A DNA stretch of 64,000 bases from SIG307 sp045596385 (lineage in GTDB: Bacteria; Bacillota; Clostridia; Lachnospirales; Lachnospiraceae): the NCBI GenBank assembly GCA_045596385.1, contig JAZOCC010000018.1, positions 61,878 through 125,877 of the forward strand. Reading direction: 5' to 3'. Below, in pieces: positions 26,240 to 33,430 of the stretch (positions are counted from its first letter, which is position 1; each line of letters begins with the position of its first letter). The notes beneath the pieces were generated by a model. The model was not told where the DNA came from. It made no database searches and saw nothing but the letters and a program-made list of their open reading frames with translations. A program made the translations under genes and the position numbers.

Positions 26240-27478
26240 ATGAGACGAATGATTGTCATCGGCGGCGGTGCTGCCGGAATGATGGCGGCAATTACAGCGG
26301 CGGAAGCCGGAGCGGACGTTGTTTTGCTGGAGAAAAACGAAAAGCTTGGGAAAAAGATTTATATTACGGGAAAGGGCAGATGTAATGTCACCAATGCCTG
26401 TGAAACCGAGGAGCTGTTTAAAAATATAGTGACGAATCCGCGTTTTATGTACAGCGCCGTGTATGCTTTTCCAAACACACAGACCATGGAGTTTTTCGAA
26501 GAGTGCGGTGTACCGCTTAAGACGGAGCGTGGCGAGCGGGTATTTCCGGTTTCAGACAAGTCTTCCGATATCATTAACGGTCTGGCAAAACGGTTGAAGC
26601 AGGCCGGTGTGACGGTACGTTTTCATGCGACTGTAAATAAGGTATGTGTGACGGATGGCTGTGTGACCGGTGTAGAGTTACAAAGCGGGGAACGACTTTC
26701 CTGCGATGCCTGTATTGTGGCAACCGGCGGACTTTCCTATGCATCTACCGGTTCTACGGGGGACGGTTATACGTTTGCAAAGTTGTGCGGTCATACGGTA
26801 ACGGAGTGTTATCCGTCCTTAGTTGCATTAAAGATTGCAGAGCCTTTTGCAAAAGAACTGGAGGGACTTTCTCTGAAGAATGTGTCGTTAAAGGCAAAGC
26901 AAGGGAAGAAGGTGCTGTATGACGGCTTCGGGGAGCTTTTGTTTACGGCGGACGGCATCAGCGGGCCGCTGGTGTTATCGGCCAGCTCCGTGGTAACGGA
27001 CAAGTTTGAAAAAGGGGAGATTACGGTGTCTCTGGACTTAAAGCCTGCGTTGTCGAAGGAAGAGTTGGATGCGCGGATTTTGCGGGATTTTGAGGAAGCA
27101 AAGAATAAGCAGTTCCGAAATGCATTGGATAAACTGTTGCCACAACGACTGATTCGGGTTATAATCGGATTGTGCGGGATTCCGGAGGAAAAGCAGGTCA
27201 ATTCGATAACGAAGCAGGAGCGAGGAATACTTGTAGATGTATTAAAGGGCATGGAACTGCATATAAAAAAGACAGGCGGCTTTAATGAGGCAGTAATTAC
27301 AAAGGGCGGCGTGTCCGTAAAGGAAGTGAATCCGTCCACTATGGAATCAAAGCTGACAAAGGGACTGTATTTTGCGGGAGAGGTGCTGGATGTGGATGCT
27401 TTAACCGGAGGATATAATTTACAGATTGCCTGGTCTACGGGATACCTGGCGGGTCTCTGTGCTTCTGAAGCGGTATAA
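26240..27478 (+). CDS. HI0933/YhiN/BaiN-family flavoprotein
   Basis: The 412-residue protein is an FAD-dependent oxidoreductase of the HI0933 family: dinucleotide-binding IGGGAAGMMAA at the N-terminus, the family hallmark KLGKKIYITGKGRCNVTN, ATGGLSYASTGSTGDGY, and the C-terminal FAGEVLDVDALTGGYNLQIAWSTGY. The family includes BaiN, proposed in bile-acid 7-dehydroxylation, but most members have no confirmed substrate. The RBS AGGAGTATAC precedes the ATG. Confidence 0.92.
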   Translation: MRRMIVIGGGAAGMMAAITAAEAGADVVLLEKNEKLGKKIYITGKGRCNVTNACETEELFKNIVTNPRFMYSAVYAFPNTQTMEFFEECGVPLKTERGERVFPVSDKSSDIINGLAKRLKQAGVTVRFHATVNKVCVTDGCVTGVELQSGERLSCDACIVATGGLSYASTGSTGDGYTFAKLCGHTVTECYPSLVALKIAEPFAKELEGLSLKNVSLKAKQGKKVLYDGFGELLFTADGISGPLVLSASSVVTDKFEKGEITVSLDLKPALSKEELDARILRDFEEAKNKQFRNALDKLLPQRLIRVIIGLCGIPEEKQVNSITKQERGILVDVLKGMELHIKKTGGFNEAVITKGGVSVKEVNPSTMESKLTKGLYFAGEVLDVDALTGGYNLQIAWSTGYLAGLCASEAV

Positions 27479-27558
27479 CATCGAGAAGGATATACATGCG
27501 ATGGATAAGCAGACAGGACGTTTCTAACATATCATTTTACAACAAGAAAATAAACAGA

Positions 27559-27570
27559 GTGCTTCGGCAC
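27559..27570 (+). other. UUCG-tetraloop hairpin upstream of cmk
   Basis: GTGC-TTCG-GCAC forms a stable C(UUCG)G tetraloop stem just before the cmk RBS (GGAAGGA). It is the only distinct structure in the 106-bp gap; no promoter is obvious here. Confidence 0.4.
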
Positions 27571-27584
27571 GGGAAGGATGAACC

Positions 27585-28256
27585 ATGGGATATTTCAGTA
27601 TAGCACTTGACGGTCCGGCAGGAGCCGGAAAAAGTACGGTGGCAAAGAAGCTTGCGGCAAAGTTAGGGTATATTTATGTGGATACGGGAGCAATGTACCG
27701 TGCCATGGCACTGCATTTTCTGCGGAACGGAATCGCAGAGGATGATTTTGCCGCAATGGAAGCAGCCTGTGATACGGCGGATGTAACCATTACCCACAGG
27801 GACGGAGAGCAGGTAGTTCTTTTAAACGGCGAGAATGTCAACGGCCTGATTCGTACGGAGGAGGTCAGCCATATGACCAGCGTTTCTTCCGTGAACAAAA
27901 AGGTCCGTATGAAGATGGTAGAGCTGCAACGCGCCCTGGCAAAGCAGGAAAACGTAGTTATGGACGGTAGGGACATAGGTTCTTATGTACTTCCGGATGC
28001 TAACGTAAAGGTGTTTTTGACCGCCAGCGTGGAGACTCGCGCAAAGCGTCGTTACGACGAGCAGATTGCGAAGGGCATTGAATGTAGCCTTGCAGAAATC
28101 GAAGAAAACATCAGAGAACGGGATTACCGCGATTCCCATCGTGAGTTTGCACCGCTTGTACAGGCGGAGGATGCGGTCCTTATGGATAATTCTTATATGA
28201 CCATAGAGGAGAATGTAGATAAGCTTTATGAAATGTGCATGAATGCGCAAAATTAA
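27585..28256 (+). CDS. cmk: Cytidylate kinase
   Basis: Phosphorylates CMP/dCMP with ATP. The 223 residues have the P-loop GPAGAGKST near the N-terminus, YVDTGAMYRAM, the DGRDIGSYVLP motif, and the RAKRRYDEQ lid with RDYRDSHREFAPL. It lies directly before the ispH-rpsA gene; cmk-rpsA adjacency is common in bacteria. Confidence 0.97.
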   Translation: MGYFSIALDGPAGAGKSTVAKKLAAKLGYIYVDTGAMYRAMALHFLRNGIAEDDFAAMEAACDTADVTITHRDGEQVVLLNGENVNGLIRTEEVSHMTSVSSVNKKVRMKMVELQRALAKQENVVMDGRDIGSYVLPDANVKVFLTASVETRAKRRYDEQIAKGIECSLAEIEENIRERDYRDSHREFAPLVQAEDAVLMDNSYMTIEENVDKLYEMCMNAQN

Positions 28257-28297
28257 TCGCGGGGGATTCCGGTTGTGCAATCCGGAAACAGGATAAC

Positions 28298-30238
28298 ATG
28301 ATGGAAATTAATGTGGCAAAGACCGCCGGATTCTGCTTCGGTGTACGCCGGGCCGTGGAACAGGTGGAAGAGCAGATAAAGCAAGGCAAAAAGGTATACA
28401 CCTACGGTCCCATTATTCATAATGAAGAAGTGGTACGGGACTTTGAACAAAAAGGTGTCCGTATTTTATACCCGGAGGATGCATGGGAAACCGTGGAAAA
28501 GGGTACAATAGTAATACGTTCTCACGGAGTGACCAGGGAAGAACAGGAGAAAATGGTTTCTCATGGATTTGATGTTGTGGATGCCACCTGTCCCTTTGTA
28601 AAGAAGATTCATAAGATTGCGGAGGAGCAAAGTCGTTCCGGTCGTACAATTGTGATTATCGGAGACGAGACCCATCCGGAGGTCATTGGCATCAAAGGCT
28701 GGGCGGTAGGAGATGTGTTTATTGCAGATTCTGCGGAAAAATTAGAAAAAATGAACATTCCGGAGACGGAAAAACTATGTATCGTAGCGCAAACGACATT
28801 TAATTACAAGAAATTTCAAGAATTAGTTGAAATTTTTGAAAAAAAGCGGTATGATATAATTGTTCTGAATACGATATGCAATGCAACCCAGGAACGACAG
28901 TCGGAAGCGGCACGATTGGCAGCTATGTCGGAGGCGATGATTGTGATCGGTGGAAAACAGAGTTCCAACACAAAGAAGTTGTATGAAATCGCAAAGAACG
29001 CATGTGGAAATACTTACTATATACAGAAACTCGATGACCTGGATTTAAGTCAGTTTAAATCTTTTCGTTGCGTAGGTATTACAGCGGGGGCTTCCACCCC
29101 AAATAATATTATCAAGGAGGTTCAGAAAATCATGTCTGAAATGAGTTTTGACCAATTATTGGAGGAGTCTTTAAAGACAATACACAACGGAGAGGTAGTC
29201 GAGGGCACTGTGATTCGCGTTAAAGAAGACGAAATCGTCTTGAACATAGGCTATAAGGCTGACGGTATCATTACCAGAAGCGAGTACACCAACACTCCGA
29301 ATGTGGACTTAACCACTCTGGTTAAGGAAGGTGACACCATGCAGGCGAAGGTACTTAAGGTAAATGACGGAGAGGGTCAGGTTCTCCTTACCTACAAGAG
29401 ACTTGCTGCAGAGAAGGGCAATAAGAAGCTTGAAGAAGCATTCAACAACAAGGAAGTATTAAAGGCAACCGTTTCTGCCGTATTGGAAGGCGGCTTAAGC
29501 GTTGTAATCGACGAAGCAAGAATTTTCATTCCGGCAAGCCTTGTATCCGACACCTATGAAAAGGATTTAAGCAAGTACAAGGATCAGGAGATTGAGTTTG
29601 TAATCAGCGAGTTCAATCCGCGCAGAAGAAGAATTATCGGTGACCGTAAGCAGTTACTCGTTGCAAAGAAGGCTGAGCTTCAGAAGGAGCTTTTCGCAAG
29701 AATTCAGATCGGTGACGTAGTAGAAGGCAAGGTTAAGAATGTAACCGAGTTCGGTGCTTTCATCGATCTTGGCGGCGTAGACGGTTTACTTCATATCTCC
29801 GAGATGTCCTGGGGCAGAATCGAGAGCCCGAAGAAGGTATTCAAGGTTGGCGACACCGTGAAGGCTTTCATTAAGGATATCCAGGGCGAGAAGGTTGCTC
29901 TTTCCATGAAGTTCCCGGATCAGAATCCGTGGGCTGATGCAGAAGAGAAGTTCGCAGTAGGCAACATCGTTACCGGTAAGGTAGCAAGAATGACCGATTT
30001 CGGTGCATTCGTTGAGCTTGTTCCGGGCGTTGACGCTTTACTTCATGTTTCTCAGATTGCAAGAGAGCACATCGAGAAGCCGGCTGATGTATTGAAGGTT
30101 GGTCAGGAAATCGAAGCAAAGATTGTTGATTTCAATCTTGACGATAAGAAGATCAGCTTAAGCGTAAAGGCTTTACTTGCTCCGGTTGAGGAAGAAGTAG
30201 CTGAGGAAGCTGTAGAAGAAGCTGCTGATGCAGAATAA
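28298..30238 (+). CDS. ispH-rpsA: IspH (HMBPP reductase) - ribosomal protein S1 fusion
   Basis: Single 646-residue frame. The N-terminal part (1 to about 280) is 4-hydroxy-3-methylbut-2-enyl diphosphate reductase, last step of the MEP isoprenoid pathway, with the three cluster cysteines in GFCFGVRRA, DATCPFVKK and NTICNATQER. The C-terminal part (about 279-646) has four S1 RNA-binding repeats and an acidic tail. Such fusions are known in clostridia. ATG 28298 is used; the frame from 28235 overlaps cmk. An AAGGAGG at 29114-29120 precedes an in-frame ATG at 29132 at the domain junction. Confidence 0.95.
   Translation: MMEINVAKTAGFCFGVRRAVEQVEEQIKQGKKVYTYGPIIHNEEVVRDFEQKGVRILYPEDAWETVEKGTIVIRSHGVTREEQEKMVSHGFDVVDATCPFVKKIHKIAEEQSRSGRTIVIIGDETHPEVIGIKGWAVGDVFIADSAEKLEKMNIPETEKLCIVAQTTFNYKKFQELVEIFEKKRYDIIVLNTICNATQERQSEAARLAAMSEAMIVIGGKQSSNTKKLYEIAKNACGNTYYIQKLDDLDLSQFKSFRCVGITAGASTPNNIIKEVQKIMSEMSFDQLLEESLKTIHNGEVVEGTVIRVKEDEIVLNIGYKADGIITRSEYTNTPNVDLTTLVKEGDTMQAKVLKVNDGEGQVLLTYKRLAAEKGNKKLEEAFNNKEVLKATVSAVLEGGLSVVIDEARIFIPASLVSDTYEKDLSKYKDQEIEFVISEFNPRRRRIIGDRKQLLVAKKAELQKELFARIQIGDVVEGKVKNVTEFGAFIDLGGVDGLLHISEMSWGRIESPKKVFKVGDTVKAFIKDIQGEKVALSMKFPDQNPWADAEEKFAVGNIVTGKVARMTDFGAFVELVPGVDALLHVSQIAREHIEKPADVLKVGQEIEAKIVDFNLDDKKISLSVKALLAPVEEEVAEEAVEEAADAE
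29114..29134 (+). promoter_or_regulatory. Possible internal ribosome binding site for a free S1 protein
   Basis: AAGGAGG (29114-29120) lies 11 bases before an in-frame ATG (29132, residue 279) exactly where IspH ends and the S1 part begins. Start here would give a 368-residue S1-like protein. The Lys-Glu-Val codons of the IspH end naturally spell AAGGAGGT, so chance is possible. Confidence 0.45.
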
Positions 30239-30257
30239 TATCTCGTAAGAGAAATAA

Positions 30258-30340
30258 GAACGCCTCGATACTCTGAACTGAGGTGCGTATATGTGGTTTG
30301 CAAGCATGGCGCACTCCTGCCACAGAGCATCGGGGCGTTC
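30258..30340 (+). other. Long structured intergenic element between ispH-rpsA and cheR
   Basis: An 18-bp outer stem (30258-30275 with 30323-30340; one mismatch, one wobble) encloses a second stem around GTGCG (30283-30287) and CGCAC (30310-30314). The sequence ends about 50 bases before the cheR ATG. T-rich sequence after the stem is weak (CCTATATTTCGATTTTT). It could be a terminator for rpsA, or a regulatory leader of cheR; it matches no riboswitch consensus I recognise, including the c-di-GMP classes. Confidence 0.5.
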
Positions 30341-30390
30341 CCTATATTTCGATTTTTCGGAAACAAAAGAAATCGCATGGAGGGTTGTGT

Positions 30391-31164
30391 ATGGATAATT
30401 ACGAACAGTTTAAAAAAGATGTATTCCTGCTGACTAAAATCGACTTAAATGCGTACAAAGAACGCCAGATGAAGCGTAGAATCGATGCTTTGATTGCAAA
30501 GCATAAAGTGACCACCTATTCCGCTTACGTACAGCTGTTAAAGAATGACAAAGAGCGTTTCGACGAGTTTGTCAATTATCTTACTATTAACGTATCGGAG
30601 TTTTACCGGAATCCGGAATTATGGAAAGTTATGGAGACGGAGATTATGCCGGTGATTTTGGAAAAGACCAAGTCACCGAAGATTTGGAGTGCGGCATGTT
30701 CCACCGGAGATGAACCGTATTCTCTGGTTATGATGCTGAATCAGTTTTTCCCTCTCTCTCAGATACATATTATCGCAACAGATATTGACAAGCAGGTGCT
30801 TGATAAGGCTCGCATGGGATTGTACAATGAAAAGAGCTTAAAGGGGCTTCCGCCGGGATTTTTAAAGAAGTATTTTACCCAGGTGAATGCCACTAATTAT
30901 CAGATTAATGCAGATGTAAAGAAATGTGTGGAGTTTAAGGAGCATAATTTATTAAAGGATCCGTATCCGACGGCTTGTGATTTGATTGTATGCCGTAATG
31001 TGTTGATTTACTTTACGGAGGAAGCGAAAAATGATATTTACAAGAAGTTTAACGAGTCATTGCGTCCGGAAGGATTCCTTTTTGTCGGCTCCACGGAACA
31101 GATTATCCAGCCGGCTGCCTTAGGCTATAAAACCTATCGTTCTTTCTTTTACCGGAAAGCGTAA
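30391..31164 (+). CDS. cheR: Chemotaxis receptor methyltransferase CheR
   Basis: SAM-dependent enzyme that methylates chemoreceptor glutamates, opposing CheB. From ATG 30391 (RBS TGGAGGGTT) it has 257 residues: an N-terminal helical domain, the SAM motif IWSAACSTGDEPYSL, the ATDIDKQVLDKAR motif and CRNVLIYF, then GFLFVGSTEQI. The longer frame from 30283 runs through the upstream RNA structure and is rejected. It is the only che gene of the window outside the motility operon. Confidence 0.95.
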   Translation: MDNYEQFKKDVFLLTKIDLNAYKERQMKRRIDALIAKHKVTTYSAYVQLLKNDKERFDEFVNYLTINVSEFYRNPELWKVMETEIMPVILEKTKSPKIWSAACSTGDEPYSLVMMLNQFFPLSQIHIIATDIDKQVLDKARMGLYNEKSLKGLPPGFLKKYFTQVNATNYQINADVKKCVEFKEHNLLKDPYPTACDLIVCRNVLIYFTEEAKNDIYKKFNESLRPEGFLFVGSTEQIIQPAALGYKTYRSFFYRKA

Positions 31165-31180
31165 TTTTTTTAAATTACTG

Positions 31181-31209
31181 TTGATTTTTAAAGAGAGATT
31201 TAGTATAGT
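31181..31209 (+). promoter_or_regulatory. Sigma-A promoter of plsX
   Basis: -35 TTGATT (31181-31186), 17-base spacer, -10 TATAGT (31204-31209). It probably drives plsX-acpP and perhaps rnc-smc-ftsY. Confidence 0.7.
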
Positions 31210-31241
31210 GATTTATAGATATGAAAGGAGTATTCGGTAGG

Positions 31242-32252
31242 ATGCAGACAATGGTGAAAGTCGCCGTAGATGCCATGGGCGGAGATAACGCTCCGGCAGA
31301 GGTGATAAAAGGTGCTGTTCGTGCTGTAAATGAGGATAACCGGGTTCAGGTAATACTGGTAGGAAAAGAAGATGTTATCCGCGAACAGTTGACGCAGCAT
31401 ACTTATGATAAGGAACGGATTACCGTAGTACATGCCGAGGAAGAGATTACCAATGAGGAAGCGCCGGTAATGGCGGTTCGTCGGAAAAAGGATTCTTCCA
31501 TTGTAAAAGCTATGACACTGGTAAAGAATAACGAAGCAGATGCCTTTGTATCTGCGGGTAGCACCGGAGCGGTTTTGGTTGGAGCACAGCTGATTGTGGG
31601 AAGGCTTCCCGGCGTGGAACGTCCGCCGTTAGCACCGCTTTTACCGACTGCAAAGGGCGTGTCTCTTTTGATTGATTGCGGAGCAAACGTAGATGCCCGT
31701 TCGTCGCATTTGGTTCAGTTTGCCAAGATGGGTTCCGTATATATGGAGCATGTTGTCGGTGTGAAGAATCCTCGCGTGGCGATTGTAAATATCGGTGCGG
31801 AGGAAGAGAAGGGGAATGCTCTGGTAAAGGAGACCTTCCCGTTGCTTAAGAATTGTAACGAGATTAACTTCATCGGCAGTATCGAAGCAAGAGAGATTCC
31901 GGCAGGCTATGCGGATGTTGTTGTGTGCGAAGCTTTTGTAGGGAATGTGATTTTAAAACTTTATGAGGGTATGGCAAAGACCTTAATCGGTAAGATTAAA
32001 GAGGGCATGATGAGTACCTTCCGCAGTAAGCTCGGAGCACTTTTGGTAAAGCCGGCATTAAAGGAGACCTTGAAGGATTTGGATTCTTCCCAGTTCGGAG
32101 GAGCACCGATGTTAGGCTTGAAGGGTCTTGTAGTAAAGAGCCACGGTAATTCTAAGTCGGATGAGATAAAGAACTCAATTTTGCAGTGTATTTCATTCAA
32201 AGAGCAGAATATTAACGAAAGAATCAAAGATAGTATTTCAGTAAATGAATAA
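31242..32252 (+). CDS. plsX: Phosphate acyltransferase PlsX
   Basis: Converts acyl-ACP to acyl-phosphate for phospholipid synthesis. From ATG 31242 it has 336 residues; ATG 31221 is part of the RBS (AAAGGAG 31224-31230). Family blocks: VAVDAMGGDNAPAEVIKGAV at the start, SAGSTGAVL, RPPLAPLLPT, LIDCGANVDARSSHLVQFA and FGGAPMLGLKG. acpP follows 18 bp later, the usual partner. Confidence 0.96.
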   Translation: MQTMVKVAVDAMGGDNAPAEVIKGAVRAVNEDNRVQVILVGKEDVIREQLTQHTYDKERITVVHAEEEITNEEAPVMAVRRKKDSSIVKAMTLVKNNEADAFVSAGSTGAVLVGAQLIVGRLPGVERPPLAPLLPTAKGVSLLIDCGANVDARSSHLVQFAKMGSVYMEHVVGVKNPRVAIVNIGAEEEKGNALVKETFPLLKNCNEINFIGSIEAREIPAGYADVVVCEAFVGNVILKLYEGMAKTLIGKIKEGMMSTFRSKLGALLVKPALKETLKDLDSSQFGGAPMLGLKGLVVKSHGNSKSDEIKNSILQCISFKEQNINERIKDSISVNE

Positions 32253-32270
32253 TAGAAAGGAGATAGAATC

Positions 32271-32501
32271 ATGGAATTCGAGAAATTACAGAAAATAATC
32301 AGCGAGGTATTGAATGTGGATGAGGAGGAAATCACAATGGAGACCACCTTTGTGGATGACCTTGGCGCTGATTCGTTAGATGTATTTCAGATTCTGATGG
32401 GTATTGAAGAAGAGTTCGATATCGAAATCGCAAATGAGGCTGCAGAGGGTATTGTAACTGTTGCGGATGCGGTTGAGCAGATTAAGAGTGCATTAAACTA
32501 A
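32271..32501 (+). CDS. acpP: Acyl carrier protein
   Basis: Carries growing fatty acids on a phosphopantetheine arm. The 76-residue acidic protein has the attachment motif GADSLDVFQ (Ser at about residue 36). RBS AAAGGAGAT is upstream. A hairpin follows the stop codon directly. Confidence 0.97.
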   Translation: MEFEKLQKIISEVLNVDEEEITMETTFVDDLGADSLDVFQILMGIEEEFDIEIANEAAEGIVTVADAVEQIKSALN

Positions 32502-32529
32502 CAAATTACTGATAGATGCAGTGATTTGT
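32501..32529 (+). terminator. Hairpin after acpP
   Basis: ACAAATTACTG (32501-32511) pairs with CAGTGATTTGT (32519-32529), 11 bp with one wobble and a 7-base loop. Little T-tract follows, so attenuation is more likely than full termination. Confidence 0.5.
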
Positions 32530-32543
32530 TGGTAGCCTCCGGC

Positions 32544-32619
32544 GGATCGCACGAATTTGCATCGGAAATAGCAGTTTCGCTGCGCAAATTCGGCGAGGAA
32601 ACGCTTTGGCAGCGTATCC
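32544..32619 (+). ncRNA. Candidate structured RNA between acpP and rnc
   Basis: About 76 bases fold by eye into a compact form: GGAT (32544-32547) with ATCC (32616-32619); CGAATTTGC (32552-32560) with GCAAATTCG (32584-32592); inside this GCAG/CTGC with a TTTCG loop (32571-32583); then ACGCT/AGCGT with a 5-base loop (32601-32615). It lacks tRNA features (no T-loop TTC-A, no anticodon arm). No coding frame covers it. It may be an intergenic repeat or a cis-acting RNA. Confidence 0.4.
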
Positions 32620-32645
32620 ATAGGAGAGTCACCGATAGAATTAGG

Positions 32646-32670
32646 GGGTGTCGCCACGACACCCTTGTTC
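32646..32670 (+). terminator. Terminator-like hairpin upstream of rnc
   Basis: GGGTGTCG (32646-32653) pairs with CGACACCC (32657-32664), followed by TTGTTCATTTG. It probably limits read-through from plsX-acpP into rnc-smc-ftsY. Confidence 0.6.
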
Positions 32671-32701
32671 ATTTGTTATGCAGGAAAGGAGGTATGGGGG
32701 A

Positions 32702-33430
32702 ATGACGGAAGAAAACAGGCTGATGGAATTACAAAGACGGTTGGAATATCGCTTTTTGAAGGAAGAGTTGTTGGGGCATGCTCTGACCCACAGTTCCTAT
32801 GCCAACGAGCATCACTTAAAGCGAGAAGGAAACAATGAGCGTCTGGAGTTTTTGGGCGATGCGGTGCTTGAGATGATTTCCAGTGAAAATCTGTACAGGA
32901 ATCATCCGAACATGCCGGAGGGAGAACTGACAAAGCTCCGGGCCAGTCTGGTGTGTGAACCGACGCTTGCCCAGTGCGCCAAGGAAATCGATCTGGGAAG
33001 CTTTTTACTGCTGGGAAAAGGGGAAGAGGCGACCGGCGGACGGGAGCGCAGTTCTATATTGTCCGATGCCTTTGAAGCGGTGATCGGTGCGATTTATTTA
33101 GATGGTGGCTTTACTAATGCGAAAGAGTTTGTGGAGCGTACGGTGTTGTCCGATGTGGAGAACCGGAAGCTCTTTTGTGATAGTAAGACCATCTTACAGG
33201 AGTTGATCCAAAGTGATCATAAGGGGACACTGTCCTATCGGTTGATTTCCGAGACGGGGCCGGAGCATATGAAGCGGTTTACGGTATGTGCCTGTCTGGA
33301 TGAGACGGTGCTTGCAAAGGGAGAAGGCAAGACAAAGAAAGCGGCGGAGCAGGAAGCAGCTTACCGCAGTATTTTGAAGTTGAGGGAAGAAGCCAAAGAT
33401 AAAAGAACGGGAGACGGTGTATGTATTTAA
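32702..33430 (+). CDS. rnc: Ribonuclease III
   Basis: Double-strand RNA endonuclease for rRNA and mRNA processing. From ATG 32702 (AAAGGAGGT at 32686-32694 upstream) it has 242 residues. The catalytic domain has the signature ERLEFLGDAVLEM and the downstream SILSDAFEAVIGAIYLDGG with catalytic Asp/Glu; the C-terminal dsRNA-binding domain ends with GKTKKAAEQEAAYRSI. The gene overlaps the smc start by 10 bp. Confidence 0.96.
   Translation: MTEENRLMELQRRLEYRFLKEELLGHALTHSSYANEHHLKREGNNERLEFLGDAVLEMISSENLYRNHPNMPEGELTKLRASLVCEPTLAQCAKEIDLGSFLLLGKGEEATGGRERSSILSDAFEAVIGAIYLDGGFTNAKEFVERTVLSDVENRKLFCDSKTILQELIQSDHKGTLSYRLISETGPEHMKRFTVCACLDETVLAKGEGKTKKAAEQEAAYRSILKLREEAKDKRTGDGVCI

Noticed and set aside
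28235..28297. N-terminal extension of the IspH-S1 frame
   Set aside because: It overlaps cmk; IspH homology starts at the ATG-ATG pair at 28298.
30258..30340. Possible c-di-GMP riboswitch in front of cheR
   Set aside because: The conserved GEMM bases and tetraloop-receptor pattern are not seen; kept only as an unassigned structure.
32544..32619. Possible tRNA because of 76-nt length and stem layout
   Set aside because: No T-loop TTC-A, no 7-bp acceptor stem, no anticodon arm of the right size.
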